Positions 32,553-41,955 are shown, numbered from the stretch's first letter. The stretch: 64,000 nt of DNA from Bradyrhizobium sp. SZCCHNS1050 (GCF_032484785.1 NZ_JAUETR010000001.1:558001-622000); one strand, 5' to 3'. Made by a program: numbers and translations. The notes: generated by a model not told the origin, from the letters alone.

Positions 32553-33572
32553 TCAGCCCGAGAAGCGGCGCCGATACTCCGACGGCGACACACCGAGATG
32601 CCGCAGGAACGCCCGCCGCATGCGCTCGTCGTCGCCAAAGCCCGCCCGTTTGGCGATTTCGACCACGTTTTCGATCTGGCGGCTTTCGAGTAGGAGGCGC
32701 GCCGTCTCGACCCTGAGCGCCTCGACTCCCTGTGCCGGGGTCATGCCGGTGCGGCTGACATAGGTGCGCGCAAAGGTGCGCGGCGTCATGCCGGCTCGCG
32801 CGGCCAGCGCCTCGACCCGCAAGTCGCTGGCGATGTTCTCGATGATCCAGGCATGCAGCGCACTGAACCGACCCTCGACGTCGGACGCCTGCGCCGCCAG
32901 GACGGTCGAAAACTGACTCTGGCCGCCAGGACGTTTCAGAAAGACGACGAGCCGGCGCGCCACGTCGAGCGCGATCGTATGGCCGAAATCCTCCTCGATC
33001 ATCGCCAGCGCGAGATCGATGCCGGCGCTCACGCCTGCGGATGACCAGACCCGGCCATCCTGCACAAAGATCGCGTCGGGCTCGACCTTCACGTTCGGAA
33101 AACTGTCCTGCAGACGGGGGCAGTAGCGCCAATGTGTCGCGGCCCGCCTGCCCTCCAGCGCGCCGACCCAGGCCAGCGCAAAGGCGCCCAGGCAGACGGA
33201 TGCGATGCGCCGGGCACCGGGGAGCACCTGGCCGATCCACTGCATCACCATCTCGTCCTGCCGCAGCTTCCAGATGCCGGGCCCCCCCGGGATCAGCAGC
33301 GTATCGACCTCCTCAGGCTTCAGGGACGAGAGTGGCGCAGTGTCGATCATCAGGCCGACATCGGTCGGCACCAGTCCGCCCTCCTTGGACACGTAGCTCA
33401 GCGCATAGCCCGGCCCTGGCAGCTCGATCTCGCTGAGTTCGGCGAACACCTGCGCCGGGCCGGAAACGTCGAGCAACGTCACTCCGGGAAAGGCAAAGAT
33501 GGCGAGCCGCCTTTCGGCACTATCTCGACGCACCGCAGCACGCCGGGGAGAGTTGGCAGAATTCGAGGGCAT
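32553..33572 (-). CDS. GlxA-family AraC-type transcription regulator (DJ-1/PfpI sensor domain)
   Basis: This is a 339-residue protein. A DJ-1/PfpI-like domain (about 20-190; 'LLIPGGPGIWKL', 'IASVCLGAFALAWVGAL' with the nucleophile-elbow Cys) is followed by two AraC helix-turn-helix units (about 230-335, 'EALAARAGMTPRTFARTYVS' and 'VVEIAKRAGFGDDERMRRAF'). ATG 33572 has AAAGGA at five bases. It is divergent, by 65 bases, from the four-gene operon starting at 33638. It is therefore the likely regulator of that operon. Confidence 0.85.
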   Translation of the reverse strand: MPSNSANSPRRAAVRRDSAERRLAIFAFPGVTLLDVSGPAQVFAELSEIELPGPGYALSYVSKEGGLVPTDVGLMIDTAPLSSLKPEEVDTLLIPGGPGIWKLRQDEMVMQWIGQVLPGARRIASVCLGAFALAWVGALEGRRAATHWRYCPRLQDSFPNVKVEPDAIFVQDGRVWSSAGVSAGIDLALAMIEEDFGHTIALDVARRLVVFLKRPGGQSQFSTVLAAQASDVEGRFSALHAWIIENIASDLRVEALAARAGMTPRTFARTYVSRTGMTPAQGVEALRVETARLLLESRQIENVVEIAKRAGFGDDERMRRAFLRHLGVSPSEYRRRFSG

Positions 33573-33637
33573 ATTGTCCTTTAAGCCATCGGAGGACCGC
33601 CTGTATAGCTCGACCTTGCAGTGGTGGAGTTCACGCG

Positions 33638-34348
33638 ATGTCGCGCAATTTGGACGGTCGATACAGGACCATCGCCTCGCCCTGGGACGACTACACCGTC
33701 TACAGCTTTTCCGACGCGTCGGAGATCGAGCTGCCTGATCGGCAGCCGATCATGGATGCAATGAATTCGATCATTGCAATTAACTGGAAAGCAATCGAAC
33801 CGCATTGGACCGCGGCCTCGTCGCCATTCACCGGCAAATACGGCCTCGTTCTGGTCTACGATCACGTCGGACTGGTCGCGTTCTCGGTCTATCGCGTGAT
33901 GACCATCGCGCAGCGGCCGGCCATTTATCGCAGTGGGACCGAAGTATTACCCGCACATCAGGGTCGTGGCCTGTATGGGTTCTTTACGTCGCAGATCCTC
34001 AAGCATCCCGGCTCGGCCACACCCGGCGAAGAAATTCTTTACGGATGGCGTACGCGCAACCCGATCGTGTGGGCTGCCAACGCCAAGATCTGCGAGAGAG
34101 TCGCGCCGTCGCTGCTCGATGAGACGGCGGATGCCGAGTTGCAGGCCGCCTGCGTCGAGATGTGCGCGACGATCTATCCGGGCAAACCGCTCGAGGTGCC
34201 CCGCATGATCATGCGCGGCGCCTACGGACACATCCAGCACATCAGGCAGGACTATCACGGCAGGGCCTCGCTGGTTGAGACCGCGATGTCGCGGATCATC
34301 CCGGATTCCGCCGACGCCCTGTTCTCCGTCGGCTATGCGAGGGTGTGA
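33638..34348 (+). CDS. GNAT-like N-acyltransferase, first gene of a four-gene operon
   Basis: This 236-residue protein shows the GNAT acetyl-CoA motif in 'GTEVLPAHQGRGLYGFFTSQ' (Q-G-R-G), preceded by beta strands 'KYGLVLVYDHVGLVAFSVYR' and followed by 'TRNPIVWAANAKICERV', typical of motif B. The rest is not close to a family I can name. GGAG lies eight bases before ATG 33638. Its TGA overlaps the ATG of the MFS gene (TGATG), so translation is coupled. It is divergent from a GlxA/AraC regulator. Confidence 0.7.
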   Translation: MSRNLDGRYRTIASPWDDYTVYSFSDASEIELPDRQPIMDAMNSIIAINWKAIEPHWTAASSPFTGKYGLVLVYDHVGLVAFSVYRVMTIAQRPAIYRSGTEVLPAHQGRGLYGFFTSQILKHPGSATPGEEILYGWRTRNPIVWAANAKICERVAPSLLDETADAELQAACVEMCATIYPGKPLEVPRMIMRGAYGHIQHIRQDYHGRASLVETAMSRIIPDSADALFSVGYARV

Positions 34349-35640
34349 TGGCGGCGCTCGGACAACAAGCGGTCGCATCCTCTCCGCTCCGGTTCCTCGA
34401 TCGCGCCTATGTTGCGTGGGGTACGGTCGCGCTCGCCTACGCCGTCGCCTTCCTGCAGCGGATGTCGCCGCAGACCGTGGGCCTCGACTTCATGCGCGAC
34501 TTCGGCACCGACGCCTCCGGCGTCGCGATGCTCGCCTCCAGCTACTTCTGGGGCTACACCTTGATGCAGATCCCCGCGGGCGTTCTGGTCGACCGCTACG
34601 GTGTGAAGCGCGTCGTGCTGTGCAGCATGACGGCGTCGGTGCTCGGCAGTGCCGCCTTCGCCCTGTCGCCCACCCTGCTCGACGTCTTCGTCGCGCGCGT
34701 GGTCGTGGCCTGCGGCGACGCGCTGGTGTTCACGGCGCTGCTGAAGCTCGTCGCGCAGAGCTTTTCCGACCAGCGTTTCGGCTTGATGTCCGGCATCTCC
34801 CAGGTGTCGGGCTATGTCGGCGGCGTCCTCGCCACGACCCCGCTCGCCGCTGCGGTCAGCGGCTTCGGCTGGCGCGCCTGCTTTCTCTTCATCGCCTGCG
34901 TCGGCGTCGCGAACTTTGCCTGCGCGTTCGCGACCTTGAAATCGGCACCGGCGAACTACACCAGCCGGACGCTGAAGAGCGTCCTGGTCACAAGCTGGCA
35001 TGCGCTCGGATCGGCCGCGACCTGGGGCTGCGCCATGAGCTTCGCTGCCCATTTCGCGGTCGTGACCACGCTCGCCGGGGTATGGGGCATCCCGATGGTC
35101 GCGCATTATTTCAGCATCTCGCCTTCGGCGGCCGGCGGTCCCCTGCTCGCTTTCATGGTCGGCAACGCCATCGGATCGGTCTTTCTCGGCCATGCCGCGG
35201 ACCGGATGCAGTCGCTCAATGCAGCTCTGATCTCCATCACCTTGCTGCGCATGCTGCTCGTCGTGATGCTGTTGCCGGCACTGGCGCACAGCTTCGGCTT
35301 CTTCTATGTCGGCGCGGTGTTCGCCGTGCTCGGTCTGGTGGCCGGGGGCACCGTGCCGCTGATCCTGAAAAGCACCAAGCATCTCTACACGGCGGAGCGC
35401 ATCGGCGTCGGCGCATCGATCAATACGACGGCCGCCGGCATTTTTGCCGGACTGGCTCAGCCGGTGATCGCCTTTGCCATGGTGAGTGCGAGCGGCCTCA
35501 ACCCCGACATCGGATCAAGCCTGCGCAGTGCCGCCAGCGATTCCGGCTACGCAGCCCTGATCGAAATTCTCGTTCTGATGTCGCTTCCTGGACTCCTTGG
35601 GCCGCTGATGATGAGGCGCAAATTGATACTTCGTACTTAA
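34348..35640 (+). CDS. Major facilitator superfamily transporter
   Basis: This 430-residue protein has twelve predicted segments. MFS landmarks are 'GYTLMQIPAGVLVDRYGVKRV' (loop 2-3 motif G-x-L-x-D-R-x-G-x-R-type) and a second-half counterpart 'SVFLGHAADRM'. The start ATG 34348 overlaps the preceding stop. Within this operon it could export a product or import a substrate. The closest functional group cannot be told by eye. Confidence 0.85.
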   Translation: MAALGQQAVASSPLRFLDRAYVAWGTVALAYAVAFLQRMSPQTVGLDFMRDFGTDASGVAMLASSYFWGYTLMQIPAGVLVDRYGVKRVVLCSMTASVLGSAAFALSPTLLDVFVARVVVACGDALVFTALLKLVAQSFSDQRFGLMSGISQVSGYVGGVLATTPLAAAVSGFGWRACFLFIACVGVANFACAFATLKSAPANYTSRTLKSVLVTSWHALGSAATWGCAMSFAAHFAVVTTLAGVWGIPMVAHYFSISPSAAGGPLLAFMVGNAIGSVFLGHAADRMQSLNAALISITLLRMLLVVMLLPALAHSFGFFYVGAVFAVLGLVAGGTVPLILKSTKHLYTAERIGVGASINTTAAGIFAGLAQPVIAFAMVSASGLNPDIGSSLRSAASDSGYAALIEILVLMSLPGLLGPLMMRRKLILRT

Positions 35641-35663
35641 GCATAAGAACAGAGAGGGTCAGT

Positions 35664-36419
35664 ATGTCGCGTTTGTATTTGAGAAGGGACGAAGCCCGAT
35701 CCGGCCATCAGGCCGGCACCTGGCAAAGTGTCCTGTTTTCGGAATTCGAGGCTCAGATGAGCAGCGAAGCAAGACCCTTTCCGTGCGTATTCGGCGTCGC
35801 GGGCTATCGTCACGATCAGCTTCGTTATCTGTTTCTCGACCCCATCGACATCGACGTGCTCGGCCAGCAGCTCGCCTTGTTCGTCTCGGAGAGCCGCTCG
35901 CACGGACCCAACACCTCGCTGGTGCTGTTCACGCGCCCGCGCCCGGTCCAGACCATCAACTCTTACTACAAGAAGTTCTGGCACATCCTCGATCAGCTGG
36001 CGCGCGTCGACAGCCAGCCGTGGCCCGCCGAAATTCCCGAGACCGTCGATCATCCGATGTGGGAGTTTTCGTTTGCCGGTGAGCCGATCTTCGTCGTCTG
36101 CAGCACGCCCGCGCATGTGATGCGGCAAAGCCGCCGCTCGAGCGCATTCATGCTGACCTTCCAGCCGCGCTGGGTGTTCGAACGGATGCTCGGCACGGAG
36201 GAGGCGGCCGCCAAGGCCTTCGGCGAGGTGCGCAAACGGCTGGTCCCGTTCGACACGACGGCGCCTTCGCCCCAGCTCGGACGCTACGGCAATCCGGAGG
36301 GCCGGGAGTTCAAACAGTACTTCCTCTACGACGACAACCAGCCGCCGCCGGCCTGTCCCTTCCACAAGCTGGCGCAGACCAAGCCATCGTCCATTGCAGA
36401 CAAGGAGCAGGCCGCATGA
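35664..36419 (+). CDS. YqcI/YcgG-family protein (possible heme-dependent N-oxygenase)
   Basis: This is a 251-residue protein. The family hallmark is visible: a Trp/Phe-rich start, then 'RPFPCVFGVAGYRHDQLRYL' and later 'HPMWEFSFAGEPIFVVCSTP', with Cys-containing 'PPPACPFH' near the end. The YqcI/YcgG family includes GntA, described as a heme-dependent N-hydroxylase in guanitoxin biosynthesis. Whether this member has that chemistry is inference. ATG 35664 follows AGAGAGGG. It is third in the operon, and its stop overlaps the cupin start (ATGA). Confidence 0.75.
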   Translation: MSRLYLRRDEARSGHQAGTWQSVLFSEFEAQMSSEARPFPCVFGVAGYRHDQLRYLFLDPIDIDVLGQQLALFVSESRSHGPNTSLVLFTRPRPVQTINSYYKKFWHILDQLARVDSQPWPAEIPETVDHPMWEFSFAGEPIFVVCSTPAHVMRQSRRSSAFMLTFQPRWVFERMLGTEEAAAKAFGEVRKRLVPFDTTAPSPQLGRYGNPEGREFKQYFLYDDNQPPPACPFHKLAQTKPSSIADKEQAA

Positions 36420-36742
36420 CCCAGATCATCGCTGGAACGAAGACCAGCTTCGCGATCGATCCCGACATCCTGGCGCTGTTGCCGACGCAGGGCTGCATCG
36501 AGCTGCAGCACGATGCGGCCGGCAAGGTTCACGCCTTCCATACCCACCCCGTCGACGAAATCCTCGTCGTGATCCAGGGACGACTCACGTTTCGTTGGGA
36601 AGGCGGCGAGCGCATCTGCACGGCCGGCGACAAGATTCTGCTGCCGGCCGGGACGCTGCACGAATCGGAAGCGCTGGATGATGCAATCTATGCGATTGCG
36701 ACGCGACCTCCCGCAACCATTGCGGGTAGTCGGGAGGGATGA
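36416..36742 (+). CDS. Small cupin-domain protein
   Basis: This 108-residue single cupin has motif 1 in 'HAFHTHPVDEILVVIQGRLT' (His-x-His and Glu metal ligands) and motif 2 in 'GDKILLPAGTLHESEAL' (His). Metal-binding cupins act as dioxygenases, isomerases or ligand binders. It overlaps the YqcI/YcgG gene by four bases and is last in the operon. Confidence 0.8.
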   Translation: MTQIIAGTKTSFAIDPDILALLPTQGCIELQHDAAGKVHAFHTHPVDEILVVIQGRLTFRWEGGERICTAGDKILLPAGTLHESEALDDAIYAIATRPPATIAGSREG

Positions 36743-36744
36743 GC

Positions 36745-36933
36745 TCAGGACAGAGGGCGATCGGTCTCCGAAAGGGACTCCGCGGTCAACCGCTCGACCA
36801 TCTCGATCACCTCGATGCGCTGGCCCGGAGCCAGCTTCAGGAATGCCTTCAGCAGACGAAGGCTTTCCAAGGCTTCGCTCGATGGGGCTCCGAGCTTCGT
36901 GTGCAGCTCCGCGATGAATGTTGAATTCTTCAT
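36745..36933 (-). CDS. Hypothetical helical protein (62 residues)
   Basis: ATG 36933 (AAAGGTG upstream) starts 'MKNSTFIAELHTKLGAPSSE', followed by amphipathic helices. It is divergent, across 25 bases, from the 61-codon gene at 36959. The frame's extension to 37269 lies across that gene and is rejected. Confidence 0.45.
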   Translation of the reverse strand: MKNSTFIAELHTKLGAPSSEALESLRLLKAFLKLAPGQRIEVIEMVERLTAESLSETDRPLS

Positions 36934-36958
36934 CTCGCACCTTTGGCAGGAAACAGTA

Positions 36959-37144
36959 ATGCCAGTCCTTAGCAAACGTGAAGGCCTTGCACGCAAGGTA
37001 GATACTGCAGCAATCGAGGCTGAAAGTCTCGGTCTGACGACTGCGACCCTGATCCTCAGGATGGCCCGCCTGGAAATCGACCGTGCGGAACCCGACGAGG
37101 TTGAAAGTATGCCAGCGAACAACTCTTGCAGCAAGCCGAACTGA
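36959..37144 (+). CDS. Hypothetical helical protein (61 residues)
   Basis: ATG 36959 follows AGGA at seven bases. The product 'MPVLSKREGLARKVDTAAIE...' is charged and helical, with no known domain. It may form a divergent pair with the gene at 36745. Confidence 0.45.
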   Translation: MPVLSKREGLARKVDTAAIEAESLGLTTATLILRMARLEIDRAEPDEVESMPANNSCSKPN

Positions 37145-37368
37145 CCGGTTGGTTGATTTCGGCGTCGCAATTTGAGCCTTCTGGCAGTTTCTGGCTGACG
37201 ATACCAGTGGAAACGGTCGTTTACCGAACGAGGCGGGGGGATTACGGCAGCGGTAAGCTTGTCCTCCACATTAGAGGTCTTCTATAGTTTGCTTGGGGGG
37301 AAGAATGGGTTGCGGATCTCGCTCGGGATCCGTGCCCACTCCCGCGACACAGCGGCTGCAGGAAGACC

Positions 37369-37602
37369 ATGCGCACTTATTATTTCGATATGAAGGATGG
37401 CATTCCGACCAGAGACCGGACCGGCCTGGAATTTGCGACGAGTGCAGGGGCGATCGAGCACAGCCGGGATTTGGCCCGGCGCCTCCGGCACGACCCGCGC
37501 ATCACCGACCGCAGGCTGTCCATCGTCGTCGTCGACGAATCTGGCGCGGAGGTTCACCGCGAGCCGGTTTATCCGGCTGCAGTGAAAGCCAGCCTGTCCT
37601 GA
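37369..37602 (+). CDS. DUF6894-like small protein
   Basis: This 77-residue product starts 'MRTYYFDMKDGIPTRDRTGL', the usual opening of DUF6894 proteins (Y-x-F-D-x-x-D-G), and contains 'DRRLSIVVVDESGAEVHR'. It is a common, multi-copy type in Bradyrhizobium of unknown function. AGGA precedes ATG 37369. Confidence 0.75.
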   Translation: MRTYYFDMKDGIPTRDRTGLEFATSAGAIEHSRDLARRLRHDPRITDRRLSIVVVDESGAEVHREPVYPAAVKASLS

Positions 37603-37825
37603 TTTCTTCATAGGCGTGCCGGCAGTGACTGCGCGCTGACTGCTTTTTCTACTTTTCGTAGAGGAAACGAAAAGCCGAACAACTCTTGAGTGTGCATATC
37701 GGGCACGCGATCGGGCCGCTTCCGCAGCAAGAGCACCTTGAGGGCTAGACGCCCCGCCGGTCCACTCCACCGGCTCTCCCCTTCCCTCGGCCGCCAACGA
37801 ACGCCGCCGCTGCGCCACCGAGGGC

Positions 37826-38881
37826 CTATTGCTGCTTCTCCCAGAACGAGAGCAGGCCCTGGGAGGCCGAGCCGCCGATCACGCAAGGGATGCCGACGGC
37901 GACCTGCCCCAGCGCGGCGGCCGAGACACAACCGAGCGCAAGGGCGCCGACGCCGAGCTGTCCCCAGAAATCCATGTTGCGCCGGGCGTCAGAGCCCCTG
38001 GTCTTCAGCTCCTCGACGGCGGCGACGGCATCCTTGCGGACGGCGCCGAGCTGCACCGTATCGGCGGCCTCAACCACCTCCCTGAGCGGCTCCTTGACCG
38101 GTCCCGACTGCCGCGCCAGCTCCTCCCGGAGATAGTCGCGCAGGCTGGCATCGCGCACCGAATAGCTGGCAAGCGTATAGCGCGCCATGCTGCCGATCGT
38201 CAGCTTGTCGACCGTGTCGCGGCTCTTCGACCACGGCAGCATCTGCACGATGCGCTGGATCGGTACGCGCGAGCCGGTTGCGAAGTAATAACCCCAGAGG
38301 ATGTCGAGCAGATCCTGGTGGGTCGCGTAGCTGAGCCGCGTGTCGAGCTTGCGCTCCTCCTTCTTGAACGGATTCTGCGTCAATGCGCCACGCAGCTTGT
38401 CCATCACGCCAGGCTTCGTTTCCTCCAAGGGGATGTCCATCAAGGTCGGCTGTGCGCCGCTCAGATAGCCGTCGATCATCACGCGGCGGCCCGGCATCTT
38501 CGGCGCGACCCTGCGCATGAGATTGCGCCAATCCGGCAGACCCGAATAAGCGATGGCACGCACGACCACCCACTCCTCCTCGGGAGGCACGGGAAAGAAG
38601 CTGTTGACGAGTTGTTCGGCCTTGGCGGGATTGGAGCCGATCGCCCCCGCGATGAAGCCGAGATAGATGCCCGCGTTCTCCGGCTCCTTGAACGTCTGCG
38701 AATGAAACAGCACCCGGACCGCCGCCGGCACATGGGCGTAGTCGGGTTTGGTGCGATAGTTGTAGATCCAATTCTGGACGACACCGAGCGACGCGCGTGG
38801 GTCGATCTCTGGGACGACCGCAGCAGCAAGGGCTGATTGAACGAAAGTGCAAGCGATGAGGGCCAAGGCGATCGCGCGCAT
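37826..38881 (-). CDS. Secreted protein of unknown function beside a BamA paralogue
   Basis: The 351-residue precursor has a signal peptide (about 1-20, 'ALALIACTFVQSALAA'). The mature part is mostly helical, with repeats of short helices (HEAT-like look) and a hydrophobic, glycine-rich end with two cysteines ('LALGCVSAAALGQVAVGIPC'). ATG 38881 has GGGAGC upstream. The frame's 93-codon extension has no protein character. It is divergent from the BamA-like gene at 39113, which suggests joint envelope work. Confidence 0.6.
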   Translation of the reverse strand: MRAIALALIACTFVQSALAAAVVPEIDPRASLGVVQNWIYNYRTKPDYAHVPAAVRVLFHSQTFKEPENAGIYLGFIAGAIGSNPAKAEQLVNSFFPVPPEEEWVVVRAIAYSGLPDWRNLMRRVAPKMPGRRVMIDGYLSGAQPTLMDIPLEETKPGVMDKLRGALTQNPFKKEERKLDTRLSYATHQDLLDILWGYYFATGSRVPIQRIVQMLPWSKSRDTVDKLTIGSMARYTLASYSVRDASLRDYLREELARQSGPVKEPLREVVEAADTVQLGAVRKDAVAAVEELKTRGSDARRNMDFWGQLGVGALALGCVSAAALGQVAVGIPCVIGGSASQGLLSFWEKQQ

Positions 38882-39112
38882 GGTCTGCTCCCGACAAACG
38901 TTCGCCGCATCAGCATCTGCTGGCGCGTACGGATGAGGACGATGCTGCACGTCGTTTGAATCGACTCTGCGTCGATTCTGCGGCCGCGCCCAGTTCCCTG
39001 CTGGCCACCCTTCGCAGGCGTGATCGCAGGCCCCCGAGTCTCCACGGCCTCGACATGATTTGGCCGCCCACCGGCTTTTGCATCCCGGCATGACGAGCAG
39101 GCAGATGCGCGC

Positions 39113-41434
39113 ATGTTGACCCAAAACAGCCGTCACCGCGGAGACAGCAGATCGCGACACGTCGCATTGATCGTTGCGACGCTGTCGGTGCTGACGTCCG
39201 CGCCGCCGGCGGTGGCGGGCGAAGCCCTTGCAGTACAGGGCAATCGGCGCGTCGATGCCGACACCGTGCGATCCTATTTTCGCGCTGACGCCAACGGGCG
39301 CTACGACGCCGCCGCGCTCGACGCCGGCTTGAAGGCGCTGGTTGCGAGCGGACTGTTCGACGACGTGAAGATCAGCCGCGCCGACGGACGGACCGTGGTC
39401 CGCGTCTCGGAAGCAAAAGTGCTCGATCGCGTCGCCTTCGAAGGTAACAAGAAGGTGAAGGATGCGGAGCTTACGGGCGCGGTGCTATCAAAGCCGCGAG
39501 CCGGCCTGCAACGCGCAACTGTCCAGGGCGACGTCGCCCGCATCATCCAGGCGTATCATCGTGCGGGACGCGACGACGTCCGCGTCGTCCCGGAGATCAT
39601 CGATCGCGGCAACGACCGCGTCGATCTCGTCTTCACCATCACCGAAGGCAGGAAGACGCCGGTCAGGGCGATCAACTTCACGGGCAACCGCGCCTATGGC
39701 GCCCGACAATTGCACGCGGTGATCAAGACCTCGGCCACCAACGTGCTGAGCTTCGTGACCGGCGGCAACGTCTACGACGCAGATCGCGTCAACGAGGACC
39801 GCGAGCTGCTGCGGCGATATTACCGTGACCACGGCTACGCCGATGCCGAGGTCACGAACGTGAGCGTCGACTATGACGCGGCAAATGGCGGCTACAACCT
39901 CACCTTTGCGATCGAGGAAGGCGGACTCTATAAATTCGCCGCAGTCGACGTCTCCTGCAACGTGCAGGGGCTGGCCTGCGACCGCCTGCGCACATTGTTG
40001 CTGACGCAGCAGGGCGACACATTCGACCAGAGCAAGATCGACAAGACCTCGGACGTCCTGGCGGCCGAACTTGGCAAGCTCGGCTTTCCGTTTGCGCAGG
40101 TCGAGCCCAGGATCGATCGGCATGCGCAGGATCGGCAGGCCGACGTCACCTTCCAGATCGAGCAGGGACGGCGCAGCTATGTCGAGCGCATCGAGATCCA
40201 CGGCAACACGCGCACGCATGACGACGTGATTCGACGCGAGTTCGACGTCAGCGAAGGCGACGCCTACAACAGGACGCTGATCGACCGCGCCGAACGTCGC
40301 CTGCGCAACCTCAACTACTTCAAGACCGTCAAGATCTCGACGCGGCCGGGCTCGGCCAGGGATCGCGTGGTGCTGGATGTCGAGGCAGTCGATCAGGCCA
40401 CCGGGGACTTCAACGTCTCCGGCGGCTATTCGTCCACGGACGGATTGCTCGCCGAGATGAAGATCGGTGACCGCAACGTACTCGGCACCGGCAACACTGC
40501 GCAGGCCACTTTCACCTACGGCCAGTTCGCGCGAGGCGCCAGCCTGTCCCTCACCTCGCCCTACGCCCTCGGCCGAACGACACCCGGCATGGAGCTGTTC
40601 GCGCGACAGAGCATGGTCAGCACATTCCAATCGTTCGGCAGCAACACCTATGGCGGTGCCCTCACCCTGGGCATGCCGGTCAGCGAGCAGACTGCCATGC
40701 TGTGGCGCTATTCGCTCTACGACCAAAGGGTGGTGCTCGCGCCGGGGATCTCGCCGGCGGCGGTGTCCCTGCCGGTTCGCCAGGCGGTCGCAGCCGGACG
40801 GCAGACGGTGTCCTCGCTCGGCAATACCGTCACCTACAGCTCGCTCGACAACAACAAGGTGCCGACCAGCGGCATTCGTTCGCAGTTGACGCAGGATCTC
40901 GCCGGTCTCGGCGGCGACGTTCGCTTCTTACGGACCACGGGCGACGTCCGCTATTATCGGTCGATCAACAGCGACCTGACCGGCATGGTGCGCGCGCAAG
41001 GCGGCTATATCACCGGATGGGGCGGCCAGCAGGCGCCGCTGCTCAACAGCTTCTTCGGCGGTCCCACCATGGTGCGCGGCTTCGCGCCGGGCGGCTTTGG
41101 GCCGCGCGATCTGACGCCAGGATCGACGATGGACAATGTCGGCGGCAGCCTGTTTTGGGCGACCACGGCGGAGCTGCAGGGCAACATTCCCGGATTGCCG
41201 CAGGAATACGGCCTGCGTGCATCGGCCTTCGTCGACGCCGGAACCGTGTTCGGCTATCGCGGCCCGACCCAGAATGTCCAGGTGGCGAACAGGAACGTGC
41301 TGCGCTCCTCGGTCGGCGTCGGCATGACCTGGGCATCACCGTTCGGACCGCTTACCGTCGACTACGCGGTCCCGATCAGCAAGGCGGCGCACGACGTCGT
41401 GCAGCCGCTCCGTTTCAGCGCCGGCGGCTTCTGA
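39113..41434 (+). CDS. BamA/Omp85-family outer-membrane assembly protein, paralogue
   Basis: This 773-residue protein has a signal peptide (about 15-36). POTRA repeats follow (for example 'LAVQGNRRVDADTVRSYF', 'VAFEGNKKVKDAELTGAV', 'INFTGNRAYGARQLHAVI', 'IEIHGNTRTHDDVIRREF'), then a C-terminal barrel with the lid-lock motif 'MVRGFAPGGFGPRD' and a terminal Phe ('LRFSAGGF') as beta signal. BamA inserts barrel proteins into the outer membrane. The main copy normally sits beside lpxD/fabZ, so this copy is probably an accessory paralogue. Confidence 0.85.
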   Translation: MLTQNSRHRGDSRSRHVALIVATLSVLTSAPPAVAGEALAVQGNRRVDADTVRSYFRADANGRYDAAALDAGLKALVASGLFDDVKISRADGRTVVRVSEAKVLDRVAFEGNKKVKDAELTGAVLSKPRAGLQRATVQGDVARIIQAYHRAGRDDVRVVPEIIDRGNDRVDLVFTITEGRKTPVRAINFTGNRAYGARQLHAVIKTSATNVLSFVTGGNVYDADRVNEDRELLRRYYRDHGYADAEVTNVSVDYDAANGGYNLTFAIEEGGLYKFAAVDVSCNVQGLACDRLRTLLLTQQGDTFDQSKIDKTSDVLAAELGKLGFPFAQVEPRIDRHAQDRQADVTFQIEQGRRSYVERIEIHGNTRTHDDVIRREFDVSEGDAYNRTLIDRAERRLRNLNYFKTVKISTRPGSARDRVVLDVEAVDQATGDFNVSGGYSSTDGLLAEMKIGDRNVLGTGNTAQATFTYGQFARGASLSLTSPYALGRTTPGMELFARQSMVSTFQSFGSNTYGGALTLGMPVSEQTAMLWRYSLYDQRVVLAPGISPAAVSLPVRQAVAAGRQTVSSLGNTVTYSSLDNNKVPTSGIRSQLTQDLAGLGGDVRFLRTTGDVRYYRSINSDLTGMVRAQGGYITGWGGQQAPLLNSFFGGPTMVRGFAPGGFGPRDLTPGSTMDNVGGSLFWATTAELQGNIPGLPQEYGLRASAFVDAGTVFGYRGPTQNVQVANRNVLRSSVGVGMTWASPFGPLTVDYAVPISKAAHDVVQPLRFSAGGF

Positions 41435-41470
41435 GCCGACACCACAACATGGACGGAGCGCCGCGTCACG

Positions 41471-41887
41471 TCAGTACGGACTGTAGTAGTAACCGGGCGG
41501 CCCGTAGTACGGACGAACATAATATGGCCGCGGTGCGTAGTACACCCGTGGCGGCCCGTAATAGCCGGGTCCGGGATAATAGCCGGGCCCATAGTAATAA
41601 TAGTCGTCGTGCTGATGCGCGGCGATTGCGCCGATGGTGCCGATCATTGCACCCATGATGGCCAAGCCGGCGGCTGGATTGCCCCTGTAGACGCGGCGAT
41701 AGCGCCGACGAGCGCTGAGATCGGTCAAATCGCCGGCTGTCGCCGTCGCGACCACCGGCTTGTTGGCCGGACCCGCCGCCCGCTCATGAGCTGACGCCGG
41801 CGCGCTTGCCACCACGGCGATGGCCGCGACGGCCGCAATCGCGATTTTTCCACCGGCCGAAGGAGATCGATATTTCCCGCTGAACAT
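41471..41887 (-). CDS. Secreted Tyr/Pro/Gly-rich protein behind a FixK-type box
   Basis: This 138-residue product starts with a signal-type segment ('IAIAAVAAIAVVASAPASA', about 14-33). A second hydrophobic stretch 'AGLAIMGAMIGTIGAIAA' (about 73-90) follows, and the tail is made of Tyr-Tyr-Gly-Pro units ending 'YYYSPY'. Such tails occur in many rhizobial envelope proteins of unknown role. ATG 41887 has AAGGGTGA before it. A TTGAC-CTGT-GTCAA box at 41942 predicts a transcript start near 41907, 20 bases before the ATG. Confidence 0.7.
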   Translation of the reverse strand: MFSGKYRSPSAGGKIAIAAVAAIAVVASAPASAHERAAGPANKPVVATATAGDLTDLSARRRYRRVYRGNPAAGLAIMGAMIGTIGAIAAHQHDDYYYYGPGYYPGPGYYGPPRVYYAPRPYYVRPYYGPPGYYYSPY

Positions 41888-41941
41888 GGCATCACCCTTC
41901 ACTTCACTCGTTCCCAAATACAACATGCCCGGGCGTGCAGC

Positions 41942-41955
41942 TTGACCTGTGTCAA
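41942..41955 (-). promoter_or_regulatory. FixK/FNR box TTGAC-CTGT-GTCAA before the Tyr-rich protein
   Basis: Centre 41948.5 lies 62 bases before ATG 41887, the same spacing as other boxes in the window. The plus-strand gene at 42138 is too far for the same spacing. Confidence 0.65.
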
